Part shown: piece after piece, positions 24,533 through 37,960 of the stretch
Position numbering within the stretch: the stretch's first letter is position 1
Layout of the letters: every line of letters starts with the position of its first letter
Source of the DNA: Campylorhamphus procurvoides
Taxonomy: Eukaryota; Chordata; Aves; Passeriformes; Dendrocolaptidae
Assembly (NCBI GenBank): GCA_013396655.1
Contig: WBMV01001908.1
Location: forward strand, 496,325 to 560,324
Length of the DNA: 64,000 nucleotides
Reading direction: 5' to 3'
Position numbers and translations under genes: made by a program
The notes under the pieces: model-generated
What the model saw: the letters and a program-made list of their open reading frames with translations, nothing else
Database searches by the model: none
What the model was told of the DNA's origin: nothing

Positions 24533-26289
24533 CTCTGACATGGCAGCTCAGGAGCACCCACCTCTGCCAAAGCAGGCTGCAGGCTGCTGGTGGGACTGGG
24601 CACACGGAATGGCTGCAGGATTGGCTACTGACATCGCTGACATTGTACCCACCCTTCCCTTTAGGAAGAAATTAAGAAAAAAAAATACCAAAAAACCTGA
24701 AAGCACATATCTGATAACAAAAGAAATAACAAATACAGCTTTTTGCAGTGTGCATCAGGCTTGTAAATCTAATGACTTCTCACTTTCAGGCAAAATTAGT
24801 GAAAAAAAAAGATGAAGTTTGCTCTCAGTTCACACTGAAAATATTGTTGTGTGACATAAAAACAGACCTGAGAATTTCATGTAAATAAACACTACTGCTA
24901 AAATAATTTCTTAGTTTAGAGTTCAGATCTCACCATGGCCATTTCTTCACTGAGCAGTTATTTCCCTGATCCAAAAGAAAGATTGAGCTAATTACATTCA
25001 CAGGTGAAACAAAATCAGGAGGTGTTGCAAATCCCAAGGAGAACAGAGAAGTAATGTCGATTGCATTTAATTCCATGTAGCTTCTTGTACTTGCCCCGTG
25101 ACTGTCAAAGCTGAGAAAGAAATAGAGTTTGAAAATAAACCAAAATTAGATTCAGCCTGGGAAAATGCACACAGGGGAAAACTCATCTGAAACTGAATTT
25201 TTTTTGAGGAAAGGGAAATACTTGAAGAGCTGACTGGTGAGAGATGGATGGTGCAAATGAATAAATGAGTTACGAGTCTGCAGTGCAATGTGCTGAAGGG
25301 AAAAGCCAATGTGATTACAAGTTCCTTCCACCTAAGGTTATGCAATCACACAGGAAAGAGTAAAAGATCTAATTTGGCCAAAATCAGACTGTTGGGTTTG
25401 ATGGGGTTCATTTTGACCCATATCTATGCCCCAGCATACAGAGTTTGGTTAAACTATGGGGAAAGCAGCATCCACCAAGCACAGCTAATTTTCCTGATCC
25501 TCTACACCACATAACTCAAAGCTACAGGTGGTCACAGTCAGAAGCACATATTCCTTGTACCTTGCAAAGGACACAGTGGGGAAGCACTGAGGGTGGATAG
25601 CAGGCAGCTGGTGATAGGGTTTTCCCAGGGATCCTGTTGTGGCACTGCAAGACAGAATATGAACATGGACCAGGCTCCCAGATCCGGAATGAGAGGTAAA
25701 TTTGAATTGCATAAGAGGTACAGGTTGACTACCCATAGCTAGCATATCTCTAACCAAAAAGTAAACAGCAAAAAGAGAGGAAGAGCTGGATCCATAGGAT
25801 GTGCAACTTTAAGGAAATGACAGGTAGGTGAGCAAAGGATTTGAAGGACAATTCACAAAAAAAATTTAAAATGTCTTAGTAATGAACTCTAATAATCCCA
25901 AGGTAAACAATAGAAACATTTCATATATATAAAACTCCAGGTCAAAGTACTAATGAGAAGAAAATAAAGGACAATCCTGCAATGGCTGCAGAGAGATGAC
26001 AAGACAAGCTGATACAATATCTAACTCACATTATTCTGTATCAAAACATCACTGAGCACTCAGAAACAGGAGTGAGGCCAAATTTAGCCCTGGTGAAAGA
26101 AGATTAATCTGTTTAAAAGACAGGAGATGGTAGATTATGGTGATATGCACTAAGCTCCTGACAAACATTATCACCCAGTAATTCCTGAACCATACACAAG
26201 CATTTTTGTTGCTTTTGGGTATTGACAGAGAAATTCAGAATGCAAGATGCCACTCAGTAGGTGGAAAATGTGTTATATCTCTTGATAAG

Positions 26290-26560
26290 CTAATTCAGCA
26301 GTTAATTATCCTGATTCTTTAAAACATGCACTTTGCTTCCAGTTTGATTTTTTTTTCTCCTGTCTTCTAACAATTGGGCTTCATCATGCCTTTGCTAAAG
26401 AGCCTTCAAACACTTTCCTCCCTGCATAGGCAATGCAGCCTGCAAACTAATCTTCATGAAGTCAAATTAAGGCATTCAATCCCCAAGAGAGACGTGATTT
26501 AAAACTCATCCCTCCTGTTGTTTTCTCCTATTGGCTAATTTAAGTAGCTCTCTTCTCAGC
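26290..26560. other. Possible conserved non-coding element (unproven)
   Basis: A repeat-free block with several homeodomain/POU-like words ('cagttaattatcc', 'caacaattgggc', 'ctattggctaatttaag') and a CCAAT-type 'ctattggct' site. Its composition differs from flanking sequence only modestly. It is listed as a candidate only; conservation across birds would be needed. Confidence 0.18.
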
Positions 26561-29500
26561 ACGCTGGCTCTAGTGAATTCTGTTCCTTAGCACCCAACCC
26601 TCCGAAGTGTTGTTAAATCAGGAATGAAGGGTTTGAAAGCCAAGCACTGCAATGCTCAGTGTTTGCAGTGGAAACACTTCCATGGATCTGTGCCTCAGGC
26701 TTTGCAACTCTAAACAGAGGAAACCTTAACTACACATACCTATCCTGCTATATGGATCTTGACGTCTCCACACCAATATTTCAGGAGTGTTGTATTAGCT
26801 CTGCTACTCCTTTCCTCTATATGTGAGACCTTGCTCTATGGAACATCCCATTGCAATTTATACAGTGGGTATTTAATACCTATTAACAGCTGTTCTAGTA
26901 GATTACTAGGTTGTGACTCACAGACAGGAGCTAATGAATTGTGAAGGGAAGAAGGTGAAATAAATTCTGACATGTAATGAATGGATGCAGTGACATCAAG
27001 TTCATAGAAAATCGGTTTTAAATCAGTGGTTGGTTGGGCTTTTGCATATTTTGTGGATCCGAGAAAAAAAAAGAGGTTTTGGGAATGACCACAATGTGTA
27101 GAAAGTTACCAAAAATTGACAGACCTGCAGTGTGTCTACCAGGTAGGGCAAGAGTGTGTCATTAATTGAAGTAATAACCTATTCCACTGGAAACACCTTA
27201 AGGGAATTATTTGACTGAAGCTAGTTCTTTCATGGCTCTGCAGTTGGATGTTGGAAAACCTTAGCAGTAAAAGTAAAAAATCAGGAATTCATGGCAGGAT
27301 ATATGGGATATACAAAGTCAAGTGCTTCACAGGCAGACCAGCTAGTCTCTAACCCAAGGTTTGTATTAGAGACTGAAAGGAGAAGTGCAGGATTTTATAG
27401 ATGAAGTTTTGATTAACTGTGGGACTAAATAAGATCAAAAGAAGCTAGTCTAGATGAAGTTCAGAGGCACCACAGTTGGGAGACTTAGCCAACTGGTCAG
27501 ACTGATAGACAGCTCCAGGGAGTGATTCAGCCCAGCTAAGGTCTGATTCACACGCCAGAAGTGCCAGGCTTTTGATTTAGGTCGTAGGTAAGATTGACTC
27601 ACTCCCTGAAGGTGCCTTTCTCCAAATGCTGTAGAGGACCCACATCATAGAAGGGCCTAAAAAACAACCCTAAGAACTGAGTCTGGCCCAAATCAATTTT
27701 CATTGCAACCTGTCAAAAATAGCTGAGCCTAAAGACAAATTGCTTCATAATGAGAATCTTGGAAAGGGTATGTGCAAGTGCTGAGTGAGAGAATGTGGTG
27801 CTTCCCTTTGACACAAAGTTATGATAAGGGAAGTTCTAGAGAAGTTATACCCCAACAGAGGGAAGCACATGATGCCAGTTTGCAGGTACCTAAACCAAAT
27901 CAGCCTGATGAGATTCCTGCTAGGACCATGACTCTAACTAGGAATGCAGGAATGCCAAAATTGCCATGTATATTTGGCAATTTTACAGCTATTACTAAGA
28001 ATGTGTATTTCAGTTGACTCTAAGGAGCCAACCTAGAATACATAATACCTTGCTAAGTCCAAACCCAATAATAGGTATTTATTCTTTAACTAAGGAAGAG
28101 CTATTTGGTTGCTTTTAACTATTTAGGAGATCAGCACTTCTTCCTTTACGTATCTTTCTGTCCTGATGCTATGTTTTTTGGAAACTATCAGGTTAAACGT
28201 AACACTGCAGAATGCAAGAAGTGAATATTTCTACTTGGTATTGCCCTTACTATAGTGGTGATTAGTTATTTCTTAATGCTGTTGTAAAACTTATGAGATG
28301 TCACAAGGCTCTTGGATGGACAACACAATGACCTTGTAAAATTATTGTTTTGATTATGTATAAACTATACTGATGACTATCAAGTCCAGTGGTTAAATAC
28401 TACCTTTGACCTGCTCAATGAAGAGAAGTACTACACAAAAAATATTTTCTAATTATTTCTGCAGATAAAACTCATTATGACTTTCTCAATTCTTAATCAA
28501 TACTTTAGAGGCCCTCTGTTTTATAGAACAGCTCATCAATATTTTATTTATTTTAATAATTTATCCTTTATTACAGAACCAGATGGAGCCTGCGGCACAC
28601 TTGTCCTCAAGAAACCAGAACAAGGAGGAGAAGGTGCCCAGAATCTACATCACCTGGGACTGAAGACTTGCATTTTCCTTTCTCCTGCCCATATGTCTGC
28701 CAGGTCTTGGGTTCAGTCACAGGGCAGTCACACTGTAACCTCACAATTGCAGGCTTGTGGAGGGGAGATTGTTCTGCTCCCCTTAATACTGATTCTTGAC
28801 TGTGGGAGATGCCATCTGTGCCTGTTGAATGGCTTACAACTCTCAGGAGAAATTTGCCAGATTTCCCTGGGTGCTTTCTGTACTTGGGGAAAGGAATAAA
28901 ATGTTGTGATGTAAAGGTCCATCACATTCTTTTCTCTGGAGCTGGGAAGCAGGGTGACAGTCATCTCAGCTGAAGGGTCTTATGTGCATGATTACGTAAA
29001 ATTGCCCATTGACTTCCTTCTGCATGTATTTGTAAACCTGTATGATCCCAATAAAGAAAAGGGATCTTTCAGGATCACCATCAATCACTTTCGTTCACAT
29101 TTTTTGTACCATTCTGGGAAAATTTGAGAGCACTTTTGAATTTATGGTTATTACTAGAAATCCAGCTAGCAGTGGTGGGAAACCTGCAGAAGCTCATTCC
29201 TTGACTCTGTGTCTGGGTAAGAAATGTGCCCTTTCCCTCTGAAAGCAATGTTTGCTTTGACAGTCTACTCTCACTTGCTTTTCAGACCACCAGGTGATGT
29301 AGGGCATGCTGGGCAACCTGTGGCATTACTTCGGCCACTTCAGTCATGCATTACACTGTTCTTCCATACATGGGCATATTTGAGGCCAGCACTTAATTGT
29401 CCTGTTTTGTAGTTGTTAGCTTCCTTTTCACCTCCAGTTGTAGTTTAAGTCTTTGTTTACAAAAGCTTTTACATCTTGGTTTTGGCTACTTGAAGGACCA

Positions 29501-29884
29501 CCTTTCATCCTGTCATGCACCATGGTAGATGGTGTTAGCTGACATTACCAGAGAAAAACACCAGATTATACAGTTCTTTACCCAAGATTTACTTGACAGA
29601 GCATGCACCGGCCTTCAATATGAAAGAAAAAACCTGTCTCACTCCTTACCACCCTGGAAGACCATGCTGGTGGGAGAGGATTGCTTGACATATACATTTG
29701 TCATTGATCATTGATGAAAAGTAAATTTCTGTGTAAAGGGAACAGAAATAAATACTGCTGTTCATTGATACAATAATCCAGGACAATATGATGTCCAGAA
29801 TGAGTACTAATCTCAGTCTTACTGACATCTGGTTTTCTTTAGTTTAAGAGTAAGCCAAAGAAAAGGTATCCAGAACCCTTAGGA

Positions 29885-30310
29885 TCTGGACATGCGTGCA
29901 GACAGGGAGTTAAGCAGGAGAAAAGACAGAGGTGTAAGGAAGTAAAGGAGAGCAGAAGAGCAAAGAGACATGATATAAGAGTGACAAGAGGCAATGAAGA
30001 AGATTTTCCATGTAATTAAAAAAAAAAAGAAAACAACTGAGGGCTGAAGAGGAGGACTCAAAAATAATAAAGCAGCAAAAGAGAGCTTGAAATAGAAAGT
30101 GAAGAAGAAAACAAAAAAACAGCCCAACTAGACAGATTGCTAGAGGTAAGATGTTGAGAGAAATATGTTCAAATGGTTTTGTATCACAGGGAAATCAGTT
30201 TAAATACAAAAAACAGTAGAGTATGGAAGAAGTAGTACAGTATATAATGGAACCAGACATAAAGAAGGAAAAGAAAGGGGAAGGAAAACAAAGACCTAAA
30301 GCAACTGAGG
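29885..30310 (+). repeat. Purine-rich low-complexity tract
   Basis: About 425 bp of A/G-biased sequence rich in AAGAG, GAAGA and GGAAA words with an internal A11 run near 30018-30028. It resembles the tract at 5.86-6.29 kb in composition, including the central poly(A), but I see no extended alignment between them. The minus-strand frames over it are compositional artefacts. Confidence 0.62.
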
Positions 30311-33134
30311 CAGAATAAGCACATCACTTTTGATTGTTTTGCAGTGTACAACAACTAATGTCAATTCCTTGTAAAACAGGCAAATAGACAGACACAATGG
30401 TAAGATTCAACCAATGATTTTCTTCCCTCCCAGGCTCCGATTCATCCTGGTATTCATGCTGGTAATTAGATGCCTGACTGTGCTCCCTAAAGCCTGGAAT
30501 ATTAGTCCCTTAAAGTCACTCTGTAATCAATGGCTAGTGAGACAGTACCTCCAGGAGAGAATTCAGACTATCCATCTCTCATTTTTGACTGAAAGGAGCC
30601 CAGGGTGTTGAGAAGCCAGGTCTCAGACATGTGCCTACCTCTCAAGCAATCTTCCTTACTACCAGACAAGCCTTAACCTCTGCGTCCTTCAGATTATTTG
30701 TGTGTAGAGCCCCAGTTTGCACAGACCATTTCTCATCCTCGGAGTGAAAGTTGCTGCAGAGTCCTTTGGCAGGGCACAATGGAGCTGCTCATGCTGCTAC
30801 TGCCTCTGTTGAACCTTTTTTGTGGAGAAAAATAACATTTCAGTTGGTGGATCTCAGTCACAGCCTGAGGTGGTGCAACCTCCTTTGCCCTCTTGGGATG
30901 CACTATGACCTCAGAAAGGCTCCTTAGGCTTCAACTTTGACCAACAGCACCTGAGCTGAGCTCCTCTTGATCTTAGAAACATTGTCTACTCCCAAGAACT
31001 TACGCTAATCTAATGAGCTCCTAATGTTTGTTTTTAAGAAATAGCCTTGGAAACTTATTTTTCTTGCCTGAGTAACAATCCAAGTGGAACAACATTTTTG
31101 TTATTGAACTGTCAAAGAAAGTCTCTGACCCGAATTTTGACCAGGATGGGAAATTACTATGACTAAAGAGCAAATTCGCTGGCAAACTTATAAACAGAGA
31201 TCCTAAGTGAGACTCTTTGTGCTCTTCTGGACCACAGTTGGCTGCTACCAGCAATCTCATCTTAGTGATATATGTCTCAGAGCTTGAGAACTCTCAGATT
31301 TGCTATACTTGAAGGACCATTGCCAAACACTGATGACAGAGCCTGGGCTGATACCCCAAGTCCACAAGGCACAACCCTTTGCCTGTTGAGATGTTGAGAA
31401 GATGCAAAGGGAGCCAATGTGAGTCCTTCACTGAATTTGAGGGGAATTTTCCACAGGTATATGCCTTGTACATACTCCTTTAGGTCTGTGTGTGTGAGTG
31501 TGAATACGCTATAGCAAATGTACCATGAATGTTGCTCTCTTAGGCTGTTAAGTATGTTAGATTTGCAAGTTACACCTATAAGTGAGCTGCCGTTGTGCTT
31601 GTAATAAATTCTTTGTAAATTCTCTTTTGTTAAATTGTTTCAATTAAGCTATTGATTAAGTGTTGTTAAGTTTATGTGCTGTTAAAACCTTTTGGCCTAA
31701 ACCGTTGGTCAAGTCTGGGGCTGCGTTTGGCAAGGGAGTCCGCTCTGAACCTTGTGACTCAATGGGACATTCTCTCTTATTCCTTTTTATCATTAGCCTT
31801 TGCCATTCTTACCCTTTTTCCATCCTCAAGCTTCATATAGAACATTTTTTGTTGATTTGAGTTCTAGATAGATTGATTTTAAATTTTGGTCTGATTTTTC
31901 TCTTTGTGCTTTAACAGTCTAGTAAGTAGTAGAGTGAGTCTTGCCAATAAAATTTGTCATGCTTTAAGTTTCATATTAAACATGCTTTTGCCAATACCTT
32001 TGCTAGTGATTCTGTGAGCAAGCTAAAACACTGATTCACTGATTCCAGAGCCAGAGAAAGCCACAAACACCCAACTCTGTTGTGGCAGGAGGGTTGTAAT
32101 TTGGCCTGCAAGAAGACAAGTCAGTCCCCTGTGCTTTCTGAATTTGGTCATAATTTAAGTACTTCCAAGCTGTGAAAAAATGCAGCTGCCACCAATTCAA
32201 CTAAGTTTGGTATTGCACATATTACCCATTTCCCCTTCAACAGTTCCATCCCTTTCAACAAAATGCTTCATCAGAGTTCCTGAGCTTAGCAGACCAGCAG
32301 AGTTATTCTTTCACTTGTCCTTTTGCTATCCACTGGCCAAGCCCTCATAGCATTTTAAGTCACAACACATGAGCCGAGTCAGATACTGACATGGTGTGAC
32401 AAGCTTTGCTTCTGTGGCGTCTCCTTTGTTTAAAACACTGTCGATTAGGTTTTCTTCTAAAACACAGGATGATTTCCAACTTTACACCCACAGAATGATT
32501 CATTTGACTTCTGAATCATCTGAAAGCTTATGAAGATACCCTTCCAACATCCCCTCAAAGGGAGGAGGGTGAAAAGGGGGTGAACATAGTTATTCCTTTT
32601 GGTTCCAGAAGTTAAGGACAAACTTAAGCTTGATAAAGGCTCTTTTTGTGCTTAGTGGAGGGTTTATTAAGATGGAGCAATTGAGGTCAATGTTCAGTTT
32701 AGTTTCAATAATGCAGATGTCTTCCAGTTCCCTTGAGACCTGCCATACTAAAGGCAGATGATAACAGTGGTTTTCACAGCACCAGGGCTAAATGTATGCA
32801 AATCCCTGTGCCGATCAGATTAGTCCAGTGTTGAGTGGAAGCAAAATGGGTTCTTCTGGATCTAATTCTTACAGAAACAAAGAAAAGATCCATTCAGAAA
32901 AATGTATAGTTCTTCTAATAAGAAAAGAGCCTGGTGAAAAAGTGAAGTTGCACAGATAACGACCTGTTTCCTCATTGGTTTACCCACTACACATAGAAAG
33001 GATTCATTTACCCTACAGAAGAAGAAGAGTATGGAAAATATTCCTAGCCATGGAAAAGTTTGTAAAACAGATCTACCTATAGAATATCTGTTGTTTACAA
33101 TATGTCTGGTTAAGAACAATACACAGACAGAAAG

Positions 33135-33168
33135 GAATTCCCTGCCCTAAAGAACCTACAGTCTAATA
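33135..33168 (+). repeat. Short relic of an old amniote repeat
   Basis: 'attccctgccctaaagaacc' followed by 'tacagtctaa' matches the 'ccctgcccyaaagagcttacagtctaa' segment that recurs in old amniote repeats. A related motif lies inside the relic at 8.44-8.70 kb. Only this core is recognisable. Confidence 0.4.
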
Positions 33169-36100
33169 TTGGTACTTTCATGGCTAAATATTTTTGAAAA
33201 AATCTCTATGGTAACAGAATTTCACAGCTTTAAAGAACACAGTGAAAGTGTAGTGACTAAATCTATTTATAGAGATGTGTAGGAAACACAGTTAAGGAGA
33301 GAGACAGTATATTAATGGGAATGGCTTGGCTATTGAATTTCTGGAATTCAGCACCAAAGTGAAAAAGCCTCAAGGGAGAAAAGGATCAGTAATTCAATAA
33401 GGACTGAAGAGTTCAGAGGGGCATGCAAATAGTACCTTTTACTCAAAGACAGATTTCATCTGTACTGAGACTCATCCATCTGAGACATTTCCACTCCAAA
33501 ATTTCCTCCCCTAACCTTACAGTTCAAAGAGCTTCTAGGCAGTATCAGTCAAGTGTGGTGAATTGGTTGACCCTGGGCAATGTGCTGTTCACAAGTAGTT
33601 CAAATAGGTCTTTGGCAGGGCTATATGACATGACTTACAGGGAGAGGCAGAAGGGAGAACTGTTGACTCTCTGGCTTGTAGATTTTCTGAAAGGAGCATA
33701 GAAAAGTAAAACCAGTATTACTGGTCTACCTGGGATACAGCTCCCCATCCACAGAGAAATGGAGAGATGCCCTGTGAACCACACATCTCTGAGATGCTTT
33801 TGATGTACCCTTTACTCCCCTCAGCCCTCTGTGGACTGTAATGTGTGTCAGGACTTAACAAAATTCTGCAGTGCAGCTTGCAAGATCAGTGAAGTTGACC
33901 CATCTCTTGTGGTCTGCTTCACAGAACAGCTTCAGACACCACCCTGTCCTGTTTCCCTGGACATAATGCTCTTTTAGTTGGCAAAAGAAATTAAAATTAA
34001 GAGGTTTAAAGAGAAGGGTGAGCTGCATGCAAGAAGACACCACTTCAGGAAAAAAAAGAAACAAAAACAGGGGGGAGAGTGGAACTGAAAAGTTAAGATA
34101 AAAACAGGATTCTGAGAGTCAAGGAGAAGGAAATGGGTATCTATGTGATGGAAATGGAAGATGTTTCTATTGCCTAGAGCTCTTCCCTAACCCTTCTTGG
34201 GATCCATCTGTCTGGGCTCAGGGTCAATTTTGCTGAAGCCCCTCTCTGGCCTTAACATTATTGAAGGACTGTTTGAGAAGACTTTGTGGGCTTCCATGAC
34301 CCATCATCATGTTCTTTGTGGCCAGAAACTTACTCACATAGTTAGAAAATATATTTTGCCCCTTTTCCAGTACAATGAGATAAAGAGCTGATTTAATGAT
34401 GTAATGACATCTTTCAGTCTGGTAAAAAATGGTCTCAAAGTACTAGGTATGTACAGAGAAGGGTAAAATTGTCATTGAAAAGTTTGGACGGAAAGTAATA
34501 TTTTCACTACAGTCAAAATGTTTGCCTAAGGAATAACTACTAATCAAATTCTCTTAAAAGAAATACAAGTAAACAAGCTAATCTTTTTCATATAAATTAC
34601 CTTTTCCAGGAAAAAAATGTGGTTCTTCTTTAGTGAAAAAGTTCCATTTTAGGTTGTTGTTAATGCTTTGTTTCCAACTGATAAACTCCACTCTAAAGCA
34701 GAAATTCTTATTAGTCCCCAGGCACATGATGGTTTAGTTTAAGGCAGTGACTGTTATCCTGTTTCTGTTATTTCAGTCCTTAAGGTTAGCCACTTCTCCC
34801 TGCAGCATTGCTTCCTTCTCCTGTATATTGACAATATTTCCCAACTTAGTATCGTTAGAAATTTCTCCTTTGAAGTAGAAATTCATCACTTGGGAACGAT
34901 GGAGAATGAAAAAGACCTCTGCGACAAATCAGTAACAAGGTAACCCTGCCTAAGAAAAGTCATCCTGCCATACAGCAGTGGCAGGAGAGGTTTCCAGTGA
35001 GGAGAAAGAAATACTGATGCCATTGTATGCAAAGATGGTGAGATTCCATTTATCACTTTCACTGTTTTGCAGTGAGCTGCTGAAAGAACTTAAGAGAGAG
35101 CAGAAGAGACCCACCATTAAAACAATGTGGTACTGAGGTTTTGTTATAAAAAAACACCAGGACTGCAGGAAAGAGGCCCAGAAAACACAAAAGTAGCAGA
35201 TATAGAGGAGAAGAGGGAAAGAAAGGATGTTTTTGAAACCAGAGGAAAAAATGTATATAGGTAGGAAATAGACACCGTGGAAGAAAAATCAGTGAAAAGG
35301 GACAGATAAATAGAAAGAAAACAGTGAGACCTATAATGGTTTAGGATTGCATCTGTTCTTACGTTTTACCACAAGAAAGAGGTGATTGAGAGTAGCAGGG
35401 AAGAGGCAAAATGCTGTCTTAGGAGTAAAACACTTGGGGTGAGCTGGGCTTGCCAGGGAAGCTGCTGTTTTTCCCTGAGGTAAGAAGTTTATAAGGACAA
35501 AATACCCTGTTATACTGGGAGTAGGGCAGTGGTATTTTTGACTTGTACCTTCTTTTATTTTTCCCTGTTGATTCAGTTGCAATTCACAGTCTCACTAAAT
35601 AACTTGAGAAAATAAACACAGAAGTAGGAAGTTGAAGCAGCATGTCTTGGCATTTTGTGAAACCAAATCTTTGACCCTTTTTATTCAAAAATACTCTTGT
35701 TTGGAAAGCTTCTTACATTTTTTCATGAAAAGAGACAGGTTTAGCTCCAAATGTAACATTCTGCTTGATCTGAGATAAAACTTCCATTATTAAAAAAAAA
35801 AAAATGTTTGCAGGTGGTTTTGGCACCAGTTCTGAGCTCATAATCTGCTGCTCACGCCACCTCAGCCCCACATGCTGTGTGGATAGCAACATGGCATGGA
35901 GATCTTTCAGGGCTGCGTGTCTTCTCAGAAGCAAGAGCCCATTTAGTGAAGAGGTATAGCAGCAGCAGACAAGCTATCTCCTTGGTGCCAGGAATGTGGT
36001 CCCTCTACATGAAAACACAGGACAATTGTTAATAAGCCACCCTCACCCTCCAGTCCTTGTTTCCTTATTTATAACCTCTTTCCATCTCAGTACTCTCTCA

Positions 36101-37464
36101 AGAGACTTGGATACTTGTCTTCCAAGATGTTTTCTTCATGCCATCCAGTTTGACAGTGTAAATTTCTATACTTCCCTGACGAATATCCCTCTTCTGAGTC
36201 TGAAAAACTGTAGATAAGTGAACTGAAAAACACAGAAATAGTCTGTGTGAAATGGTCAAAGGAGGTGAGAGGCTTCAAATCTTTGTCAGTGTTCCTCAGG
36301 TTGAGGGACTGATGGAGAAGGAAGGGGTTTTGTTTTTTTCTCCCTAGTGCTTTCCTTTCCCTTGTGGTGGCAGATGCTCAGCCTAGTGGGCAGGTAAATT
36401 ACAAAGCTGTCAGGACGCATTTAGACAGGTTAAACAGGCTCTGAAATCCAAAGTGGCTACAAATGCAGATGACAGGTGTATCTGGGCATAAGAATTTTTT
36501 CCCAAGTCCCTGCATTCTAAACTATCATACAGCATTCAAAGGGCCACTGGGTCTCCCACTGAGCATGCTGAGCACAGTTTCCTTCCTGGGAAGGAGACAG
36601 GTTCAGGTATGTTGCTCTCCCACCCCAGCAGTCCAGCTGTCAAGATGAGACTACATCCCATCTTCATCCTGTCCCTGCTGGTATTACCTTCACCCCAGGC
36701 ACTGAATTCTAAAGAGAGGAGATGAAATTGAATTTTATTTTCAGCCTATGGGTGATGTGATCTGTGCCAAAACTAGACTGTTCCTGCAAAGGGACTGAGC
36801 CTGGGGCAGAAGAGAATGAGATGAGACAGAAAGCCATGCAGAAAGATGCTTGGTTTCTCTGGCTGAAAGGAGTTAGGAACAGTGGCTTACCGACACTGGA
36901 TTAGTTGCTTCTTCTTACAGCACAAACCCTTAGACTTTCCTTTGTGGCAACAGAAATTACCAGATCAGATTTGCAGATGTCTGGACCTGCTAAAACAGAG
37001 ACCACACACAATAGCCTTTGTTTTCTGTGGCAGGAAACCACTCTGTGCCTTGACTCTGCTCACATCACACATGAACAAAGATGTTTTTCTGATCCTTCCC
37101 ATCCCCAGCCTCTTCTGTGGACTTTCCTGAGGGTCAGGTATAGTCCAGTCCTGATAAAAAAGGAAGACATCTGTTCTCTCCTGATCCCACTCCTTCCAAG
37201 TGAGACAGTCTAATTTTTTTGGGCAGGAGAAGGAAGGCAGTCTGAGGACACTTGAGAGTTTCACAGTTCTTTTCAGCTTTGTGGTGCAGGTTTTGCTAGG
37301 AAGGCAGAGTTTCCAGTTGATTTGTGAACACACTACGAAATGGGAGACAAAATGACAAATGCACAAGAACAGCATGTGAGAGAGGAAACTACATGGAAGT
37401 TAACAGCCATGTGTGGAGCATGAGTGAGTACAGAACAGAGAAATCCAACAGCTCTGTAGGAAAG

Positions 37465-37606
37465 GAGGTGGGAATTACAGCAGATCACGAACGGAACATG
37501 AATCCACAATGTCCTGCTGTGGTGCAGAAAGCAAATATCCTGCTGAGCTGTATAAACAAAAGAATAGTTTGCCAAGTCCATGAAATAATCCTTCCACTTT
37601 GCTCAG
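37465..37606 (+). mobile_element. Ancient CR1-L/L3-like LINE fragment
   Basis: The translated frame reads VGITADHERNMNPQC, then AVVQKANILLSCINKR and HEIILPLCS. This matches the region of CR1-clade ORF2 just after the reverse-transcriptase core, of the type 'LGVxVDxxLxMSxQC..A.KANxILGCI.R...REVILPLYS'. Nucleotide words such as 'gggaattacagcagatcacg' and 'gctgtataaacaaaagaata' fit the CR1-L/L3 lineages better than the younger avian CR1 groups. It is far more diverged than the other CR1 copies here. The 125-codon open frame covering it (37324-37701) is a chance extension and not a host gene. Confidence 0.6.
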
Positions 37607-37739
37607 AGGTGTCTGTGAGCCAACCTCAAGAGCCGCAGTTATGTGTGCCACCTCGGGTGACAAATTCCAGCAGTGCTTTTAGAAAATCTCCAGGACCATA
37701 GACTTTGTTTAGATTTGATAACTTTCACTGAATGGTGGC

Positions 37740-37960
37740 TTAGAAGCAGTAATTATGTTCCTAATGCAAACGGCCTCCCCAATGACAATAAATATATTTT
37801 TGCATTATAACACTTTACATAAGCATTATGTATTTATTAGCCAAAATAAGTGTTTAATACAAGGCATCTAACAAATTACGTTCCCTGTTCAAAAGTATCA
37901 TAATCACATAACATATTATTTTCTCTTGGTTAAAGCATATACATGCTTTAAAAACTTAGA
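37740..37960. other. Possible conserved non-coding element (unproven)
   Basis: An AT-rich, repeat-free block just right of the LINE relic, with 'gcagtaattatgttcctaat', 'tatttattagccaaaataag' and 'gcatatacatgc' words, a composition often seen in ultraconserved enhancers. Single-sequence evidence only. Confidence 0.18.

Larger units (their letters stand above)
22013..37464. other. Mostly unique sequence, no gene seen
   Basis: This long block has no coding sequence or RNA gene I can support. The open frame at 28477-28899 (140 codons) begins upstream of a 'ttacag' acceptor-like site but matches no known protein. The block holds the purine-rich tract at 29.9-30.3 kb, a CTCF-like site at 24.5 kb, a short old-repeat relic at 33.1 kb, an unassigned poly(A)-signal-bearing segment at 31.56-31.77 kb, and a possible conserved block at 26.3 kb. 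Confidence 0.55.

Noticed and set aside
28477..28899. 140-codon frame preceded by a splice-acceptor-like 'ttattacag'
   Set aside because: No recognisable protein similarity or donor/acceptor series; a single acceptor-like site is expected by chance.
33556..33585. 'gtgaattggttgaccctggg', resembling the terminal sequence of the long LTR
   Set aside because: Similarity stops after about 20 bases, with no further LTR sequence on either side.
37324..37701. 125-codon frame as a host gene
   Set aside because: Its centre is an ancient CR1-clade ORF2 remnant; the rest is a chance extension.
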